Positions 10,410 to 18,938 are shown, numbered from the stretch's first letter. The stretch: DNA of 64,000 nucleotides from Bacillus sp. SD088 (GCF_017355205.1 NZ_JADIJK010000014.1:1-64000), one strand, 5' to 3'. Translations and numbers: made by a program. The notes: generated from the sequence alone by a model not told the origin.

Positions 10410-11597
10410 TCAGTCTCCTTGAATGATTGGTTTTTCTATGGCAATATTCTCTAAAACCTGAAAATTAATTGATAATGTAACTTTACCATTCTCGACTTTG
10501 TCTTGCAAAATTATTTCCTTATCAATACTGGCATCTGGAGGGATTTTCATTTTCAAGTCCCTTCTAGCCAGTTCCTTTGCCGCTTCTAATGCTTCTTTCT
10601 GCTTTAAATTTCGTTGAATTGCTTCTGTTTCTCGAATCGTCTCTTTTGAATACTGGATGGGAAGTTTTTTTCCCAAGAAAAAGATATCATTATTGTCTAC
10701 TTCCGTTTCATATTTAGCAAATTCGTTTTTACCGAATCCCCAAATTGGCAATTGCAGTTTGCCCAAATGTAAAAAATACTTTCTCATTTCCCTTCCATTC
10801 AAAACCTTAAGAGGCGTATCCAAAGGGAAGCTCACCTTTGTATTATACCACGTATATCCCCAAACCTCTCCCTCGGCAATAATCGCCATGGACTTGTCTT
10901 CCTGGCCAATTTCACCTGAGACAAGCATTTGCCCTTTCTCAACCAATTGGTCTTTTTTCACAACTGCTTTTCCTTTTTCAACAAACATTTTCGCAATCAC
11001 TGCTTTTTTATTTGCCACTAAATGACGTGGGCTCGCTTCTTCTACTTTATCAGGCTCTGTTTTTTGTACGACTTGAAAATGATAAGTTGTCCCTTTTAAT
11101 TCAACACCAACCCATGTAATGTTATCGATTTTATCTGTTAGCTTTTTTTGAATTTGATCTGGTTTTTCTGAAAACAAGTGCATAGATCCATTCACAATTC
11201 CAAGATTCGTTAATTCTTTTCTAATTTTATGTTCTGTTTCTGGATCAGCCCCTTGGATTTGAATCCCCCACGTAATATTAGATAAAAATAAAATGAGAAC
11301 AAAAAAGAGTAAAATTCCGATAGGAAACCCAATGTTTTTTAGTATCCTTTTCCAAAGGAACGGTAATCCTTCACCACGTATAAAATAAAGAGTACAATCA
11401 GCTTTCCTTGCTACACGACGTAATCTGTGAAGATCAGGCCATGTAATATAAAAGTACACTGTTCCTTCATAATTTCTTTTCACATTCCATATACTAAGTC
11501 CGGAACGAGCGAGTCGATTAATAAATCGTTCCATTCCTGGTCCTGTCGCCTTCACTAGTACTCTGCCTGTTAAAAAAGTAATCCATTTATTTTTCAA
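10410..11597 (-). CDS. yqfD: Sporulation protein YqfD
   Basis: A protein of about 395 residues with a short N-terminal cytoplasmic region, a single membrane segment around residues 90-110 (IGILLFFVLILFLSNI), and a large C-terminal extracytoplasmic domain containing GIDNITWVGVELKGT-like core residues. Family knowledge: YqfD (stage IV sporulation protein) is made in the mother cell under sigma-E with YqfC and is needed for efficient sporulation; its biochemical role is unclear. I chose a TTG at 11597, 8 bases after GGGAG, because it gives MKNKWITF as in B. subtilis; an in-frame GTG lies at 11606. It sits between yqfC and phoH. Confidence 0.93.
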   Translation of the reverse strand: MKNKWITFLTGRVLVKATGPGMERFINRLARSGLSIWNVKRNYEGTVYFYITWPDLHRLRRVARKADCTLYFIRGEGLPFLWKRILKNIGFPIGILLFFVLILFLSNITWGIQIQGADPETEHKIRKELTNLGIVNGSMHLFSEKPDQIQKKLTDKIDNITWVGVELKGTTYHFQVVQKTEPDKVEEASPRHLVANKKAVIAKMFVEKGKAVVKKDQLVEKGQMLVSGEIGQEDKSMAIIAEGEVWGYTWYNTKVSFPLDTPLKVLNGREMRKYFLHLGKLQLPIWGFGKNEFAKYETEVDNNDIFFLGKKLPIQYSKETIRETEAIQRNLKQKEALEAAKELARRDLKMKIPPDASIDKEIILQDKVENGKVTLSINFQVLENIAIEKPIIQGD

Positions 11598-11609
11598 CCA
11601 AGCCACTCC

Positions 11610-11894
11610 CTATTCATTCAAATAAAGAACTTCTTCTATATATCCTTCAAGTAAGATTTCTTCTGGTAGAATGGTTTTCAGCACAAAAGATTTTCCTTTT
11701 ATTAATAGTTGCCCCTGTTTGAGGAGTAAGCGCAATTCATTATCTGTAAATACGAGCAGGCCGTTATGGTTTTCAATATAAATATGTAAATTTCCGACCA
11801 TCGTTATCCTTGGAAGATCCATCATAATATCAGCGGGAAGTTCCATTTTTGATGTCATCCATTTTTTTATTTTCTTTGTCCACGTTTTACTCAC
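11610..11894 (-). CDS. yqfC: Sporulation protein YqfC
   Basis: A protein of about 94 residues, conserved in endospore formers, with the YabP/YqfC-family core (DLPRITMVGNLHIYIENHNG ... LLKQGQLLIKG). B. subtilis yqfC is transcribed with yqfD under sigma-E in the mother cell. I chose the GTG at 11894, preceded by AAGGGGG, because the product then starts near the usual KTWTKKIKKWM; the frame is open to an ATG at 11915. The ribosome binding site lies in the arm of a strong hairpin (11902-11941), which may gate translation or stop read-through from the floA side. Confidence 0.9.
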   Translation of the reverse strand: MSKTWTKKIKKWMTSKMELPADIMMDLPRITMVGNLHIYIENHNGLLVFTDNELRLLLKQGQLLIKGKSFVLKTILPEEILLEGYIEEVLYLNE

Positions 11895-11901
11895 AGTAAA
11901 G

Positions 11902-11941
11902 AACCCCCTTTCCACTCATGTGTATGAGCAAAAAGGGGGTT
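11902..11941 (-). promoter_or_regulatory. Hairpin overlapping the yqfC ribosome binding site
   Basis: On the minus strand ACCCCCTTTTTGC pairs with AAAGGGGGT around a loop containing CATACACATGAG. The 3' arm includes the AAGGGGG Shine-Dalgarno of yqfC. It could be a terminator for the upstream nfeD-floA unit, a translational gate, or both; the trailing sequence TTCTTTAC is only moderately T-rich. Confidence 0.6.
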
Positions 11942-12054
11942 TCATCACTTGTTTTTTATCTAAATTCGTCTTTGTGAGTCTCTAGATGAGAAGTACAAGG
12001 TATGACAACCCTTCATGTACTGAATTCATCGCTGCTGAAAATGCATATGTTATC

Positions 12055-12495
12055 TTATGTCCTTCTTCGATTATAGGGTTTTCTTGCCCTCGGGGGCCCT
12101 AAAACCTCTGACATAATGATCCCATTTACAATATCTTTTTGTTTTAAGTCTAAATCTAGTTGTACCTCTTCATCGTATACTTCCGTATTGATAACTTCTA
12201 TTTTTTTACGATGAAGTTCTTCCTCTCTATTTAGATCATTTAATTTTGCTGCCATTTCTTCTTGCTGTTTATAGAGATCAGGTTGAGTTTTAAGTTGATC
12301 TGCTGCGTCTTTCAATGTTCTAGCTTCTGTTGCTTCTGCAAAAGGAGAAGACTCTTCCCGTGCTTCCTCCATTTGCATCGGACGCGTTTGGACAGGTTTT
12401 GGTTGCTCTGATTGCTGCTTTTGGTTATTTATTTTACTTCGATTGAAAAGTAAACCAACGATCGCAACAATGATAAAAATAATAAATTGTTCCAC
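12055..12495 (-). CDS. Membrane-anchored hypothetical protein downstream of floA
   Basis: This 146-residue protein starts at a GTG with GGGGG 8 bases upstream. Residues 1-18 form one hydrophobic helix (QFIIFIIVAIVGLLF), so the protein is likely anchored by its N-terminus. The rest is highly charged and coiled-coil-like (EEMAAKLNDLNREEELHRKKIEVI), and it ends in a basic tail RARKPYNRRRT. It occupies the place of yqfB in the nfeD-floA-yqfB order of B. subtilis, but I do not recognise homology with confidence. Its position 27 bp after floA suggests cotranscription and perhaps a role at flotillin membrane domains; that is inference only. Confidence 0.75.
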   Translation of the reverse strand: MEQFIIFIIVAIVGLLFNRSKINNQKQQSEQPKPVQTRPMQMEEAREESSPFAEATEARTLKDAADQLKTQPDLYKQQEEMAAKLNDLNREEELHRKKIEVINTEVYDEEVQLDLDLKQKDIVNGIIMSEVLGPPRARKPYNRRRT

Positions 12496-12522
12496 AGGAG
12501 TTTCCCCCTTTCACTAGGGTTA

Positions 12523-13515
12523 TTACTGGTCCTTACGATCATTCTTTGGTTTGGACATTTTTCCAATGGAATCTCTCATATCTGTATCAGCATCAATATT
12601 CTGTAGTGAGTAATAATCCATTACACCTAGTTTCCCGGATCTAAGGGCTTCTGACATGGCTAATGGTACTTCTGCCTCTGCTTCTACCACTTTTGCTCTC
12701 ATCTCTTCAACACGGGCTTTCATTTCTTGTTCATTGGCTACAGCCATCGCTCTTCTTTCTTCTGCTTTTGCTTGAGCAATCTTCTTATCTGCTTCAGCTT
12801 GATCTGTTTGCAGATGGGCACCAATGTTTTTACCGATATCTACGTCTGCGATATCAATAGAGAGAATTTCGAAAGCTGTTCCTGAGTCTAATCCCTTACT
12901 TAGTACTGTCTTTGAAATCATATCTGGATTTTCCAAAACCTTTTTGTGATTATCACTTGAACCAATCGTTGATACAACCCCTTCACCTACACGGGCAATC
13001 ACGGTATCTTCTCCCGCTCCCCCAACAAGGCGATCAATATTGGCTCTAACAGTAATACGCGCTTTCGCTTTTACTTCGATCCCGTCCATTGCTACACCGG
13101 CAATAAACGGTGTTTCGATGACTTTTGGATTAACACTCATTTGGACAGCTTCTAACACATTTCGACCAGCTAGATCGATCGCTGCTGCACGTTCAAACGA
13201 AAGTTCAATATTGGCGCGTTGTGCTGCAATCAGGGCGTTAACAACCCGATCCACATTACCTCCTGCTAAATAATGGCTCTCTAATTGATTAGTTGTAACT
13301 TGTAGCCCCGCCTTATGCGCTTTGATTAATGGGTCAACCACCCTCCTTGGAATAACACGTCGCAATCTCATTCCAATTAATGTAATGATCCCCATTTTTA
13401 CTCCTGCTGCTAAAGCTGAAATCCATAGTCCAATCGGTACAAAAGTAAATAACACTAAAAGAACAATAATACCTACGACAATGGCTCCCAGTAAAAGTAT
13501 CGTTTCTACTGGCAT
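12523..13515 (-). CDS. floA: Flotillin-like protein FloA
   Basis: A 330-residue flotillin-like scaffold of bacterial functional membrane microdomains. It has an N-terminal hydrophobic hairpin (residues 5-50), an SPFH/PHB-like core (residues 50-200), and an Ala/Glu-rich coiled coil ([34 protein letters not shown] region, about 235-280) used in oligomerisation. Length and sequence match B. subtilis YqfA. The ATG is preceded by GGGAGG. It follows nfeD by 33 bp. Family knowledge: NfeD-type proteins bind flotillins through their OB fold, which explains the conserved pairing. Confidence 0.96.
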   Translation of the reverse strand: MPVETILLLGAIVVGIIVLLVLFTFVPIGLWISALAAGVKMGIITLIGMRLRRVIPRRVVDPLIKAHKAGLQVTTNQLESHYLAGGNVDRVVNALIAAQRANIELSFERAAAIDLAGRNVLEAVQMSVNPKVIETPFIAGVAMDGIEVKAKARITVRANIDRLVGGAGEDTVIARVGEGVVSTIGSSDNHKKVLENPDMISKTVLSKGLDSGTAFEILSIDIADVDIGKNIGAHLQTDQAEADKKIAQAKAEERRAMAVANEQEMKARVEEMRAKVVEAEAEVPLAMSEALRSGKLGVMDYYSLQNIDADTDMRDSIGKMSKPKNDRKDQ

Positions 13516-13548
13516 CTATCTTTCCTCCCTAAATCATTTTATTTTATG

Positions 13549-14856
13549 CTATATTTCGCGAACAACAATTCTTGAACCTTCTGCTTTGATAATTTTAACC
13601 TTTGTATTGGCTTCGATATAACTTCCCTCTGCTACTACATCAAGGCGTTCATCATCTACTGTGACGGTGCCAGATGGCCGCAAATCGGTTAATGCAATTC
13701 CTTCTCGGCCAATTAAATCGAGCCGATTTACATTAGATACATAACCACTTTCTGTATTGGTAGAATCTTTTAAAATGAGTTTTTTGAAAAATTTCATTCG
13801 TTTACCAAGCACCTTTATCATAATAATGATGGCTACCGCAGCAAGGAATAGTGCGATGATTACGGAAATCGCCATATAGACGGTATTTTGCCCCGCCATA
13901 ATAATACTACCAATAATCGCTACTGCTCCCAAGAGACCTGCAATCCCCCCTGGAAGGAAAAATTCAGCTACAATGAGAATGATTCCAAGAATAAACAAGA
14001 TCAAGGTTTCATAACCAGCTAAACCGGCTATATAATGGCCAAAGAAGAATAAGATTAGCGCTGTTAATCCCATCCCTCCGGCTACTCCAAACCCTGGTGT
14101 ATAAAGCTCTAATACAAGGCCTAGGCTAGCAATTGACAACAGTATTGGGACAACCACTGGATTGGTCACTAGCTTTGCTAACGACTCCGCAAAGGTGCTC
14201 TCAACTGTTTGCATGTCCGCCCCTTTATATCCTAATGTTGTTAAAAGCTCATCGATATTTTTAACCGTACCGTCTGAATAGCCAACTTTTAAGGCATTTT
14301 CCGCATCCAAAGTCAATAAATCGCCTTCTTTTTTGAGCTCCGGAAGGGAGACATCCCCAATCGCCATCGCTTTCGCAATTTCTGGATCACGATTCTTTTG
14401 CTTTGCTGCTCCCTCCATTGCAGCAATCCACATACTCTCTGCTTTTTCTCCAGCGGTATTCCCGTCTTGGTTGATAATAGCTGAAGCCCCTATTGTTGCA
14501 TTCGATGTCATGTAAATCTCTTCTGTATGAAGGGCGATATATGAGCCGGCCGATAATGCCCGTGAATTGATAAATGTAACGGTTTTTATATGATCAATAT
14601 CTAATATAAGGTTGCCGATATCCATCGCTGCATCCACGGCACCACCTGGGGTATTCATATCAAAAATAATGACTTCTGCGTTTGCTTCCTTCGCTTCATT
14701 GATTGCACGATTCAAATATTTCTCTAGACCTTTTGTCACTTCTTCTTTGATCGGGATGACGTAAACATTGGATTCTTCTGTCTCCGCAGACACAGGCACA
14801 AACGCAAGAACAGCTGCTAAAGAAAAACAGATAGCAATCAGAATTTTCCTCATCAT
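13549..14856 (-). CDS. nfeD: NfeD-family membrane serine protease-like protein
   Basis: A 435-residue protein with a signal peptide (RKILIAICFSLAAVLAFVPVSA), an extracytoplasmic ClpP/crotonase-like domain (residues 30-230), about five membrane segments (residues 235-365) and a C-terminal OB-fold domain (residues 375-435). In the protease-like domain the stretch DMNTPGGAVDAA, followed by SRALSAGSYIALH and a downstream lysine, fits the Ser-Lys dyad of the long NfeD class. B. subtilis YqeZ has the same layout and is paired with floA (yqfA). It is likely the first gene of a unit with floA and the following hypothetical gene. Confidence 0.94.
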   Translation of the reverse strand: MMRKILIAICFSLAAVLAFVPVSAETEESNVYVIPIKEEVTKGLEKYLNRAINEAKEANAEVIIFDMNTPGGAVDAAMDIGNLILDIDHIKTVTFINSRALSAGSYIALHTEEIYMTSNATIGASAIINQDGNTAGEKAESMWIAAMEGAAKQKNRDPEIAKAMAIGDVSLPELKKEGDLLTLDAENALKVGYSDGTVKNIDELLTTLGYKGADMQTVESTFAESLAKLVTNPVVVPILLSIASLGLVLELYTPGFGVAGGMGLTALILFFFGHYIAGLAGYETLILFILGIILIVAEFFLPGGIAGLLGAVAIIGSIIMAGQNTVYMAISVIIALFLAAVAIIIMIKVLGKRMKFFKKLILKDSTNTESGYVSNVNRLDLIGREGIALTDLRPSGTVTVDDERLDVVAEGSYIEANTKVKIIKAEGSRIVVREI

Positions 14857-14988
14857 TTTTTCCCCCTTTCCGAAGCATATCTATCTTTCATACGAATAGG
14901 ACTAAGAAAAGGATTCATTAATACTTTATTTTGCAGGTATTCCATTCAAAGAAATAAATCTGAGGATCTTTCATGCGAGATATGTGAA

Positions 14989-15022
14989 AAAAAAGCTGAC
15001 AAGCTATCGCTTATCAGCTTTT
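14989..15022 (-). terminator. Terminator after yqeY
   Basis: On the minus strand AAGCTGATAAGC pairs with GCTTGTCAGCTT across a GATA loop and is followed by eight T residues. It ends the rpsU-yqeY transcript. Confidence 0.9.
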
Positions 15023-15107
15023 CAGGGGACCCATAACCATAAGTTATGGGTCTGAAAGGACTTGTCACAAAATATGTGACAAATTTGGCCGTTCATCCAT
15101 AAACGGC
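15023..15107 (-). other. Run of three hairpins between yqeY and its terminator
   Basis: Three consecutive perfect hairpins lie here on the minus strand: GCCGTT/AACGGC (15088-15107), TTGTCACA/TGTGACAA (15062-15082) and ACCCATAAC/GTTATGGGT (15029-15051). The last is extended by an outer CTTTCAG/CTGAAAAG pairing. They are separated by only a few bases and lead straight into the terminator. Function unknown: a structured 3' untranslated region, a small RNA, or the relic of a mobile element end. Confidence 0.7.
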
Positions 15108-15127
15108 GATTCCGCTTTTGGGCTTCG

Positions 15128-15574
15128 TTATGATAAATGTTTTTGAACAAGTTTGCTAACCAATGAGCCGTCCGCTTTGCCTTTTACCTTTGGCATTAGT
15201 ACACCCATAACCTTACCCATATCTGCTTTCGAAGAGGCATTGGTTTCTGCGATAGCAGCAGTGACAATCGCTTCTACTTCTTCCTCACTCAATTGAGTAG
15301 GCATGTATTCTTGTACAAAAACAAGTTCGCTTTGAATTTTTGTTACCAGATCTTCACGACCTGCTTTTTCAAATTCATGGAGGGAGTCCTTGCGTTGTTT
15401 CACTTCACGAGAAAGAACTGTCAATTCTTCATCCTCGGTTAATTGTTTTTTTCCGAGCTTTATGGCTTCATTTTGAATAGCTGCTTTCAGCATCCGAACG
15501 ACAGATAATCTGTCTTTTTCTTTGCTTTTCATCGCTTGTTTCATATCTTCATTTAATTGGTCATGAAGACTCAT
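15128..15574 (-). CDS. yqeY: GatB/YqeY domain protein
   Basis: This 148-residue cytoplasmic protein belongs to the GatB/YqeY family, which resembles the tRNA-binding tail of the GatB subunit of Asp/Glu-tRNA amidotransferase. The N-terminal helical region includes [23 protein letters not shown] and the C-terminal part has the conserved [19 protein letters not shown]. It is a stand-alone copy of the domain; its cellular role is not established. It follows rpsU closely with a GAGGGTG site, an arrangement conserved in Bacillus. Confidence 0.95.
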   Translation of the reverse strand: MSLHDQLNEDMKQAMKSKEKDRLSVVRMLKAAIQNEAIKLGKKQLTEDEELTVLSREVKQRKDSLHEFEKAGREDLVTKIQSELVFVQEYMPTQLSEEEVEAIVTAAIAETNASSKADMGKVMGVLMPKVKGKADGSLVSKLVQKHLS

Positions 15575-15588
15575 GATCGCACCCTCTT

Positions 15589-15762
15589 TTAAAACTTACG
15601 TTTTCTTGCTGCTTCAGACTTCTTCTTACGTCTTACGCTTGGTTTTTCATAGAATTCGCGCTTTCTATATTCTTGCAAAGTACCAGTTTTAGAAACTGTA
15701 CGTTTAAAGCGGCGAAGAGCATCTTCAAGCGATTCGTTTTTACGAACAACTGTTTTTGACAT
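15589..15762 (-). CDS. rpsU: 30S ribosomal protein S21
   Basis: A 57-residue, strongly basic protein of the small ribosomal subunit. It matches Bacillus S21 almost residue for residue ([20 protein letters not shown] and the tail [12 protein letters not shown]). I chose the internal ATG at 15762 because it has a strong GGAGGGAGG site and gives the family length; the open frame runs 22 codons further. It is first in the rpsU-yqeY unit, with a near-consensus promoter about 65 bp upstream. Confidence 0.98.
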   Translation of the reverse strand: MSKTVVRKNESLEDALRRFKRTVSKTGTLQEYRKREFYEKPSVRRKKKSEAARKRKF

Positions 15763-15827
15763 TTCTCTTTCCCTCCCTCCGAACATAACAATCACATGTT
15801 CATACATGAAAACCCATGTACCATGCA

Positions 15828-15856
15828 ATTATATAATAAGCTGAATATATGGTCAA
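15828..15856 (-). promoter_or_regulatory. Sigma-A promoter of rpsU-yqeY
   Basis: On the minus strand TTGACC (15851-15856) and TATAAT (15828-15833) are separated by exactly 17 bp. The site lies 66-94 bp upstream of the rpsU start. Confidence 0.88.
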
Positions 15857-16030
15857 CAATCTTTCACTTTTAAGTTTACCGATTTTCATTAGATATGAAG
15901 GATTTTTTCATCAACCAAATATTTTCGAAACAGAAATCGTTGGATTGATTTCTGTTTATACATTTTATGCAATACAAATAAACGTGCGGTTAGGCACATT
16001 TTTTATAAAGGTTAGTGTTGGGATGAAGAT

Positions 16031-16158
16031 GTTGATTTTCGTTTTGGCTGGACGCTTTCCGCGGGGCGTGTCTTGAGCCGCTTCGTCGCTTTGCTCCTGC
16101 AGGGTCTCAAGCTGCACGCTCATTCCCGCAGGAGTCGCCAGCCGCCACTCCAATCAAC
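16031..16158. repeat. Dispersed repeat, family C (GGACGCTTTCCGCGGG type)
   Basis: This element is bounded by the inverted ends GTTGATTTTC...TTGGCTGG and CCAGCCGCC...AATCAAC. Inside are GACGCTTTCCGCGGGGCG, GAGCCGCTTCGTCGCTTTGC and CCCGCAGGAGTCGCCAGC. I recognise this repeat type from other Bacillus genomes. Partial relatives occur at 16858-16918, 40965-41030 and 61700-61800. Confidence 0.8.
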
Positions 16159-16288
16159 GCATTTCTTAAAATGATCTTCCTGCCCAAAAGATGAATTTAT
16201 CTTAAAAAATATATTGAGTTAAATGGATACAGCAAATTTTTCAGATTTTATTTTTTACGAAAGGGATTTTCAAAGCAAGGAGGCAGTT

Positions 16289-16689
16289 ATGAAAATACAA
16301 GCGTGGGTTATTTCTATATCTGTTCTTTTAGAGATTATTTTCTTTTTTATCGTTACTGACCCAACAGTTTCAGGAACATACTGTAGATTCAATTTCTGTT
16401 AATAATGTTGTTGTACCAATCACTATTTATGGTATTTTATTTGGTATTTTTCTTAAACTGGCGGGAAATTTCTTTAATTATTTCTGGAAAGGTTTCCTTC
16501 AGTTGGTTCCCAGCGATTATTTCAGTTCTTCTGCTTGTTCTGGTCTTTATTCCCTATCATAATTGGATCTCTTGGTATGGAGTTCAGACGAACAGTTGGG
16601 TATCTTTTATTATGGAAAGCATTCTCGCAAGGATTCTTATCCCGGTTTTTACTGGTATTCTATTCGTCCGCTCTTTTGTAAATAATTAA
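16289..16689 (+). pseudogene. Frameshifted small membrane protein gene
   Basis: An ATG at 16289, preceded by AAGGAGGCAG, starts a hydrophobic protein (MKIQAWVISISVLLEIIFFF) that stops after 37 codons. The other two forward frames then continue a plausible membrane protein: one from about 16360 (QEHTVDSISVNNVVVPITI) and one through 16689 (FPAIISVLLLVLVFIPYHN and a last helix ending FVRSFVNN). Joining them needs two frame changes and gives about 130 residues with several membrane helices. The family is not recognised. A terminator follows at 16743. Sequencing error is an alternative explanation; the last frame alone could encode 94 residues from 16405. Confidence 0.45.
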
Positions 16690-16742
16690 CTACAACTGAG
16701 AAAGTAAGGTGAGACTAGGACAAAATTCCAATAAATAAATTG

Positions 16743-16791
16743 AAGGTGTTGAAGCTTACACTATAAAGTGTAAACCTCACGCCTTTTTTGT
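16743..16791 (+). terminator. Terminator after the frameshifted membrane gene
   Basis: The long imperfect hairpin has a core pairing TTACACT with AGTGTAA, flanked by AAGGTG / CACGCCTT, and is followed by six T residues on the plus strand. Confidence 0.65.
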
Positions 16792-16857
16792 CGCTATTTT
16801 AGTCAACAAAAGGACACCTTTTGATAAAATTAAATTGACCAAACAATAATTTTGGAG

Positions 16858-16918
16858 GTGCCATGAGGAAGCTCACCACACGTCCCCCGGAAAGCGTCCG
16901 ACTGGAGCGGAAATCAAC
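16858..16918. repeat. Partial family C repeat
   Basis: A truncated inverted copy. It contains the complement of GACGCTTTCCGGGGGACG and of GGTGAGCTTCCTCATGGC, which match parts of the copy at 61657-61842, and ends with the complement of TGTTGATTTCCGCTCCAG. Confidence 0.65.
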
Positions 16919-16966
16919 ATTGTTCGGATTTTAATACTGAATTTTCTATTATGAAATTGATTCATT

Positions 16967-17145
16967 ATGTTTAAACACTCTACTTTTACCTCTAGATTTA
17001 GAAATTAAATTGAAAGAAGACGATTTTGCCTTTGCAATCAATATCTTGTCAAGAGTATTCCCGAAGAAGCCTTCGGGGGCACCGGCCACCATCGTATGAT
17101 GTTGAAACTCATTTTATATGGATATACGCCATCCTTATAATCCTT
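16967..17145 (+). pseudogene. Fragment of IS1182-like transposase (5' end)
   Basis: Forward-frame translations give the N-terminal part of an IS1182-family transposase split by frameshifts: MFKHST, then LPLDLEIKLKEDDFAFAIN in a second frame, then SIPEEAFGGTGHHRMMLKLI and LYGYTPS back in the first. From memory, intact members read roughly LDLE-(I/L)-L-E-D-AF-VNHLVESIPEEAF ... HPRMMLKIILYAYTQ. The rest of the gene and both insertion-sequence ends are missing, so this is a dead remnant beside partial repeats. Confidence 0.65.
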
Positions 17146-17268
17146 TTAATATAGCTGGTTGATCCTACGCATGACTACTTTACAAAACTATAATTTTATC
17201 AAATATTGTTTTTCTTATTTGCATGTCCTCCATGACCTCCCCATATGCTATATATAAGGGGGTTGGAC

Positions 17269-18189
17269 ATGCTACACATATTTATTTTTGTTTTATTAGC
17301 AAGCGCCTTTTTATTGGGCATGACATGGATGAGAGTTGGCCTCTTTAATTTATCTGGTAGTAGAATGGAAAACTGGTTGCAAAAATTCACTCGTTCACCC
17401 TTTATGGGCATGCTGGCTGGCATTGGAATGACCGCTGTCCTCCAAAGTAGTTCTGCCGTGACAGTGATTGCAGTCGGGCTTGTGTCTGCGCGAATTCTCA
17501 CATTCCCTCAAACAATTGGCATTATACTAGGAACGAATATCGGCACAACGATTACATTGGAATTTTTCACCTTTGATTTAACCCGAATGGTTATCCCATT
17601 TATCATAGTTGGAATTTGCTTGCAGTTTTTCAAAAATACAAAATTCAAAAGCTCTGGTTTTATTTTCTTAGGAATTGGAATTATTTTTGCCTCTATGAAC
17701 GGATTTGAACAATTAGCAAATTCAATTGAAGATGTTCCTTTTATGCAGAAACTCATATATACAATGAAAGATAATATTGCTATTTCATTCCTTACAGGAA
17801 CATTCCTTACTGCATTCATCCAATCGAGTACTGTGATGACAGGAATTGCCATGACTTTTTTGACTTCTGGAACTTTCACATTAGATACTGGGATTGCTAT
17901 TATGATCGGTGCTAATATTGGCACCTGTGCTACCGCATTATTAGCAAGTATTGGAGTTGGAAATGAAGCAAGACTGACCGCCTACGCCCATACCTGGTTG
18001 AATTTAATTGGTGCCATTATCTTTTTACCGTTCATCTCTATTTTAAGTCATACAAGTTCTATGCTTTCTGACCTACCAGCTACACAACTAGCACATGCAA
18101 GTGTTCTGTATAATATGGCCGTTTCTTTGCTGATTTTACCGTTTGCTCGAAAATTCGGGCAGTATATAATCTGGCTTCACGGAAAATAG
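17269..18189 (+). CDS. yqeW: Na/Pi cotransporter family membrane protein YqeW
   Basis: A 306-residue polytopic membrane protein with the two inverted Na/Pi-cotransporter repeats. Each has the QSSS-type motif: LQSSSAVTVIAVGLVSA near residues 55-71, with GTNIGTT following, and IQSSTVMTGIA, with ANIGTCATA, in the second half. Family knowledge: these are PNaS-type transporters, and the substrate in Bacillus is not firmly established. The ATG at 17269 has GGGGG 7 bases upstream and gives the B. subtilis length; the frame is open to 17245. It faces deoC, with only 3 bp between the stop codons. Confidence 0.93.
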   Translation: MLHIFIFVLLASAFLLGMTWMRVGLFNLSGSRMENWLQKFTRSPFMGMLAGIGMTAVLQSSSAVTVIAVGLVSARILTFPQTIGIILGTNIGTTITLEFFTFDLTRMVIPFIIVGICLQFFKNTKFKSSGFIFLGIGIIFASMNGFEQLANSIEDVPFMQKLIYTMKDNIAISFLTGTFLTAFIQSSTVMTGIAMTFLTSGTFTLDTGIAIMIGANIGTCATALLASIGVGNEARLTAYAHTWLNLIGAIIFLPFISILSHTSSMLSDLPATQLAHASVLYNMAVSLLILPFARKFGQYIIWLHGK

Positions 18190-18192
18190 CTC

Positions 18193-18843
18193 TCATCCTT
18201 GGACAATGGCGACTCCGGAGCTCGTTCCAATACGGGTCGCCCCTGCTTCTAGCATTTTATAGGCATCTTCCTTCGTTTTAATTCCACCAGACGCCTTGAT
18301 GCCCATTTGCTCTCCTATTGTTGCTCTCATTAACTTTATATCTTCAATCGTTGCACCTCCACCTGAAAAGCCTGTGGATGTCTTGACAAAATCAGCGCCT
18401 GCCTTTTTTGCCAGAAAGCATGCTTGACGTTTTTCTTCCTCTGTTAATAGACTTGTTTCAATAATAACCTTTACCAAAGCTTTTCCAGTTGCAGCAGCAC
18501 ATACAGCATCAATATCTTTTTGCACTTGATCATTTTCTCCAGCTTTAAGAGTACCAATATTGATGACCATATCGACTTCATCAGCCCCTTGTTCAATGGC
18601 ATGCGTTGTTTCAAACACCTTTGTTTCTGTTGTATTCGCACCAAGTGGGAAACCAACAACTGTACAAACCTTCACATTTGTTTTCTGTAAACATTGATTG
18701 GCCGTGGACACCCATCCAGGGTTCACACATACTGAAGCAAAATGATAATGACTTGCTTCCTCACATAGTTGGATAATCTGTTCTTTAGTTGCATCTGGTT
18801 TTAATAATGTATGATCAATGATCTCCGCTAAATTCTCAGACAT
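18193..18843 (-). CDS. deoC: Deoxyribose-phosphate aldolase
   Basis: A 216-residue class I aldolase that splits 2-deoxyribose-5-phosphate into glyceraldehyde-3-phosphate and acetaldehyde in deoxynucleoside catabolism. Conserved features are [11 protein letters not shown] at the N-terminus, EVDMVINIG, the Schiff-base lysine region KVIIETSLL, and the second active-site lysine in [10 protein letters not shown]. Length is normal for Bacillus. The ATG is preceded by a weak GGGGTG. In B. subtilis the gene (dra) lies elsewhere with nupC and pdp; here it follows the dnaK-mtaB operon after a terminator and stands alone. It converges on yqeW. Confidence 0.96.
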   Translation of the reverse strand: MSENLAEIIDHTLLKPDATKEQIIQLCEEASHYHFASVCVNPGWVSTANQCLQKTNVKVCTVVGFPLGANTTETKVFETTHAIEQGADEVDMVINIGTLKAGENDQVQKDIDAVCAAATGKALVKVIIETSLLTEEEKRQACFLAKKAGADFVKTSTGFSGGGATIEDIKLMRATIGEQMGIKASGGIKTKEDAYKMLEAGATRIGTSSGVAIVQG

Positions 18844-18905
18844 ATAACAACACCCCTATCAATTTCTTTTAAATAAGCATACCATTTCTTCTGTTTTTGA
18901 AAAAG

Positions 18906-18938
18906 AAAAGCTATCCACCATAGAATGGGATAGCTTTT
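18906..18938 (-). terminator. Terminator of the hrcA-mtaB operon
   Basis: On the minus strand AAAAGCTATCC and GGATAGCTTTT form a stem followed by CTTTTTC. It lies 125 bp after mtaB and 60 bp before deoC. The mirror-image T run makes it usable in both directions. Confidence 0.8.

Noticed and set aside
16405-16689. Stand-alone 94-codon membrane protein
   Set aside because: The ATG has no Shine-Dalgarno, while an upstream ATG with a strong one reads into the same protein after frame changes. It is treated as part of a broken gene.
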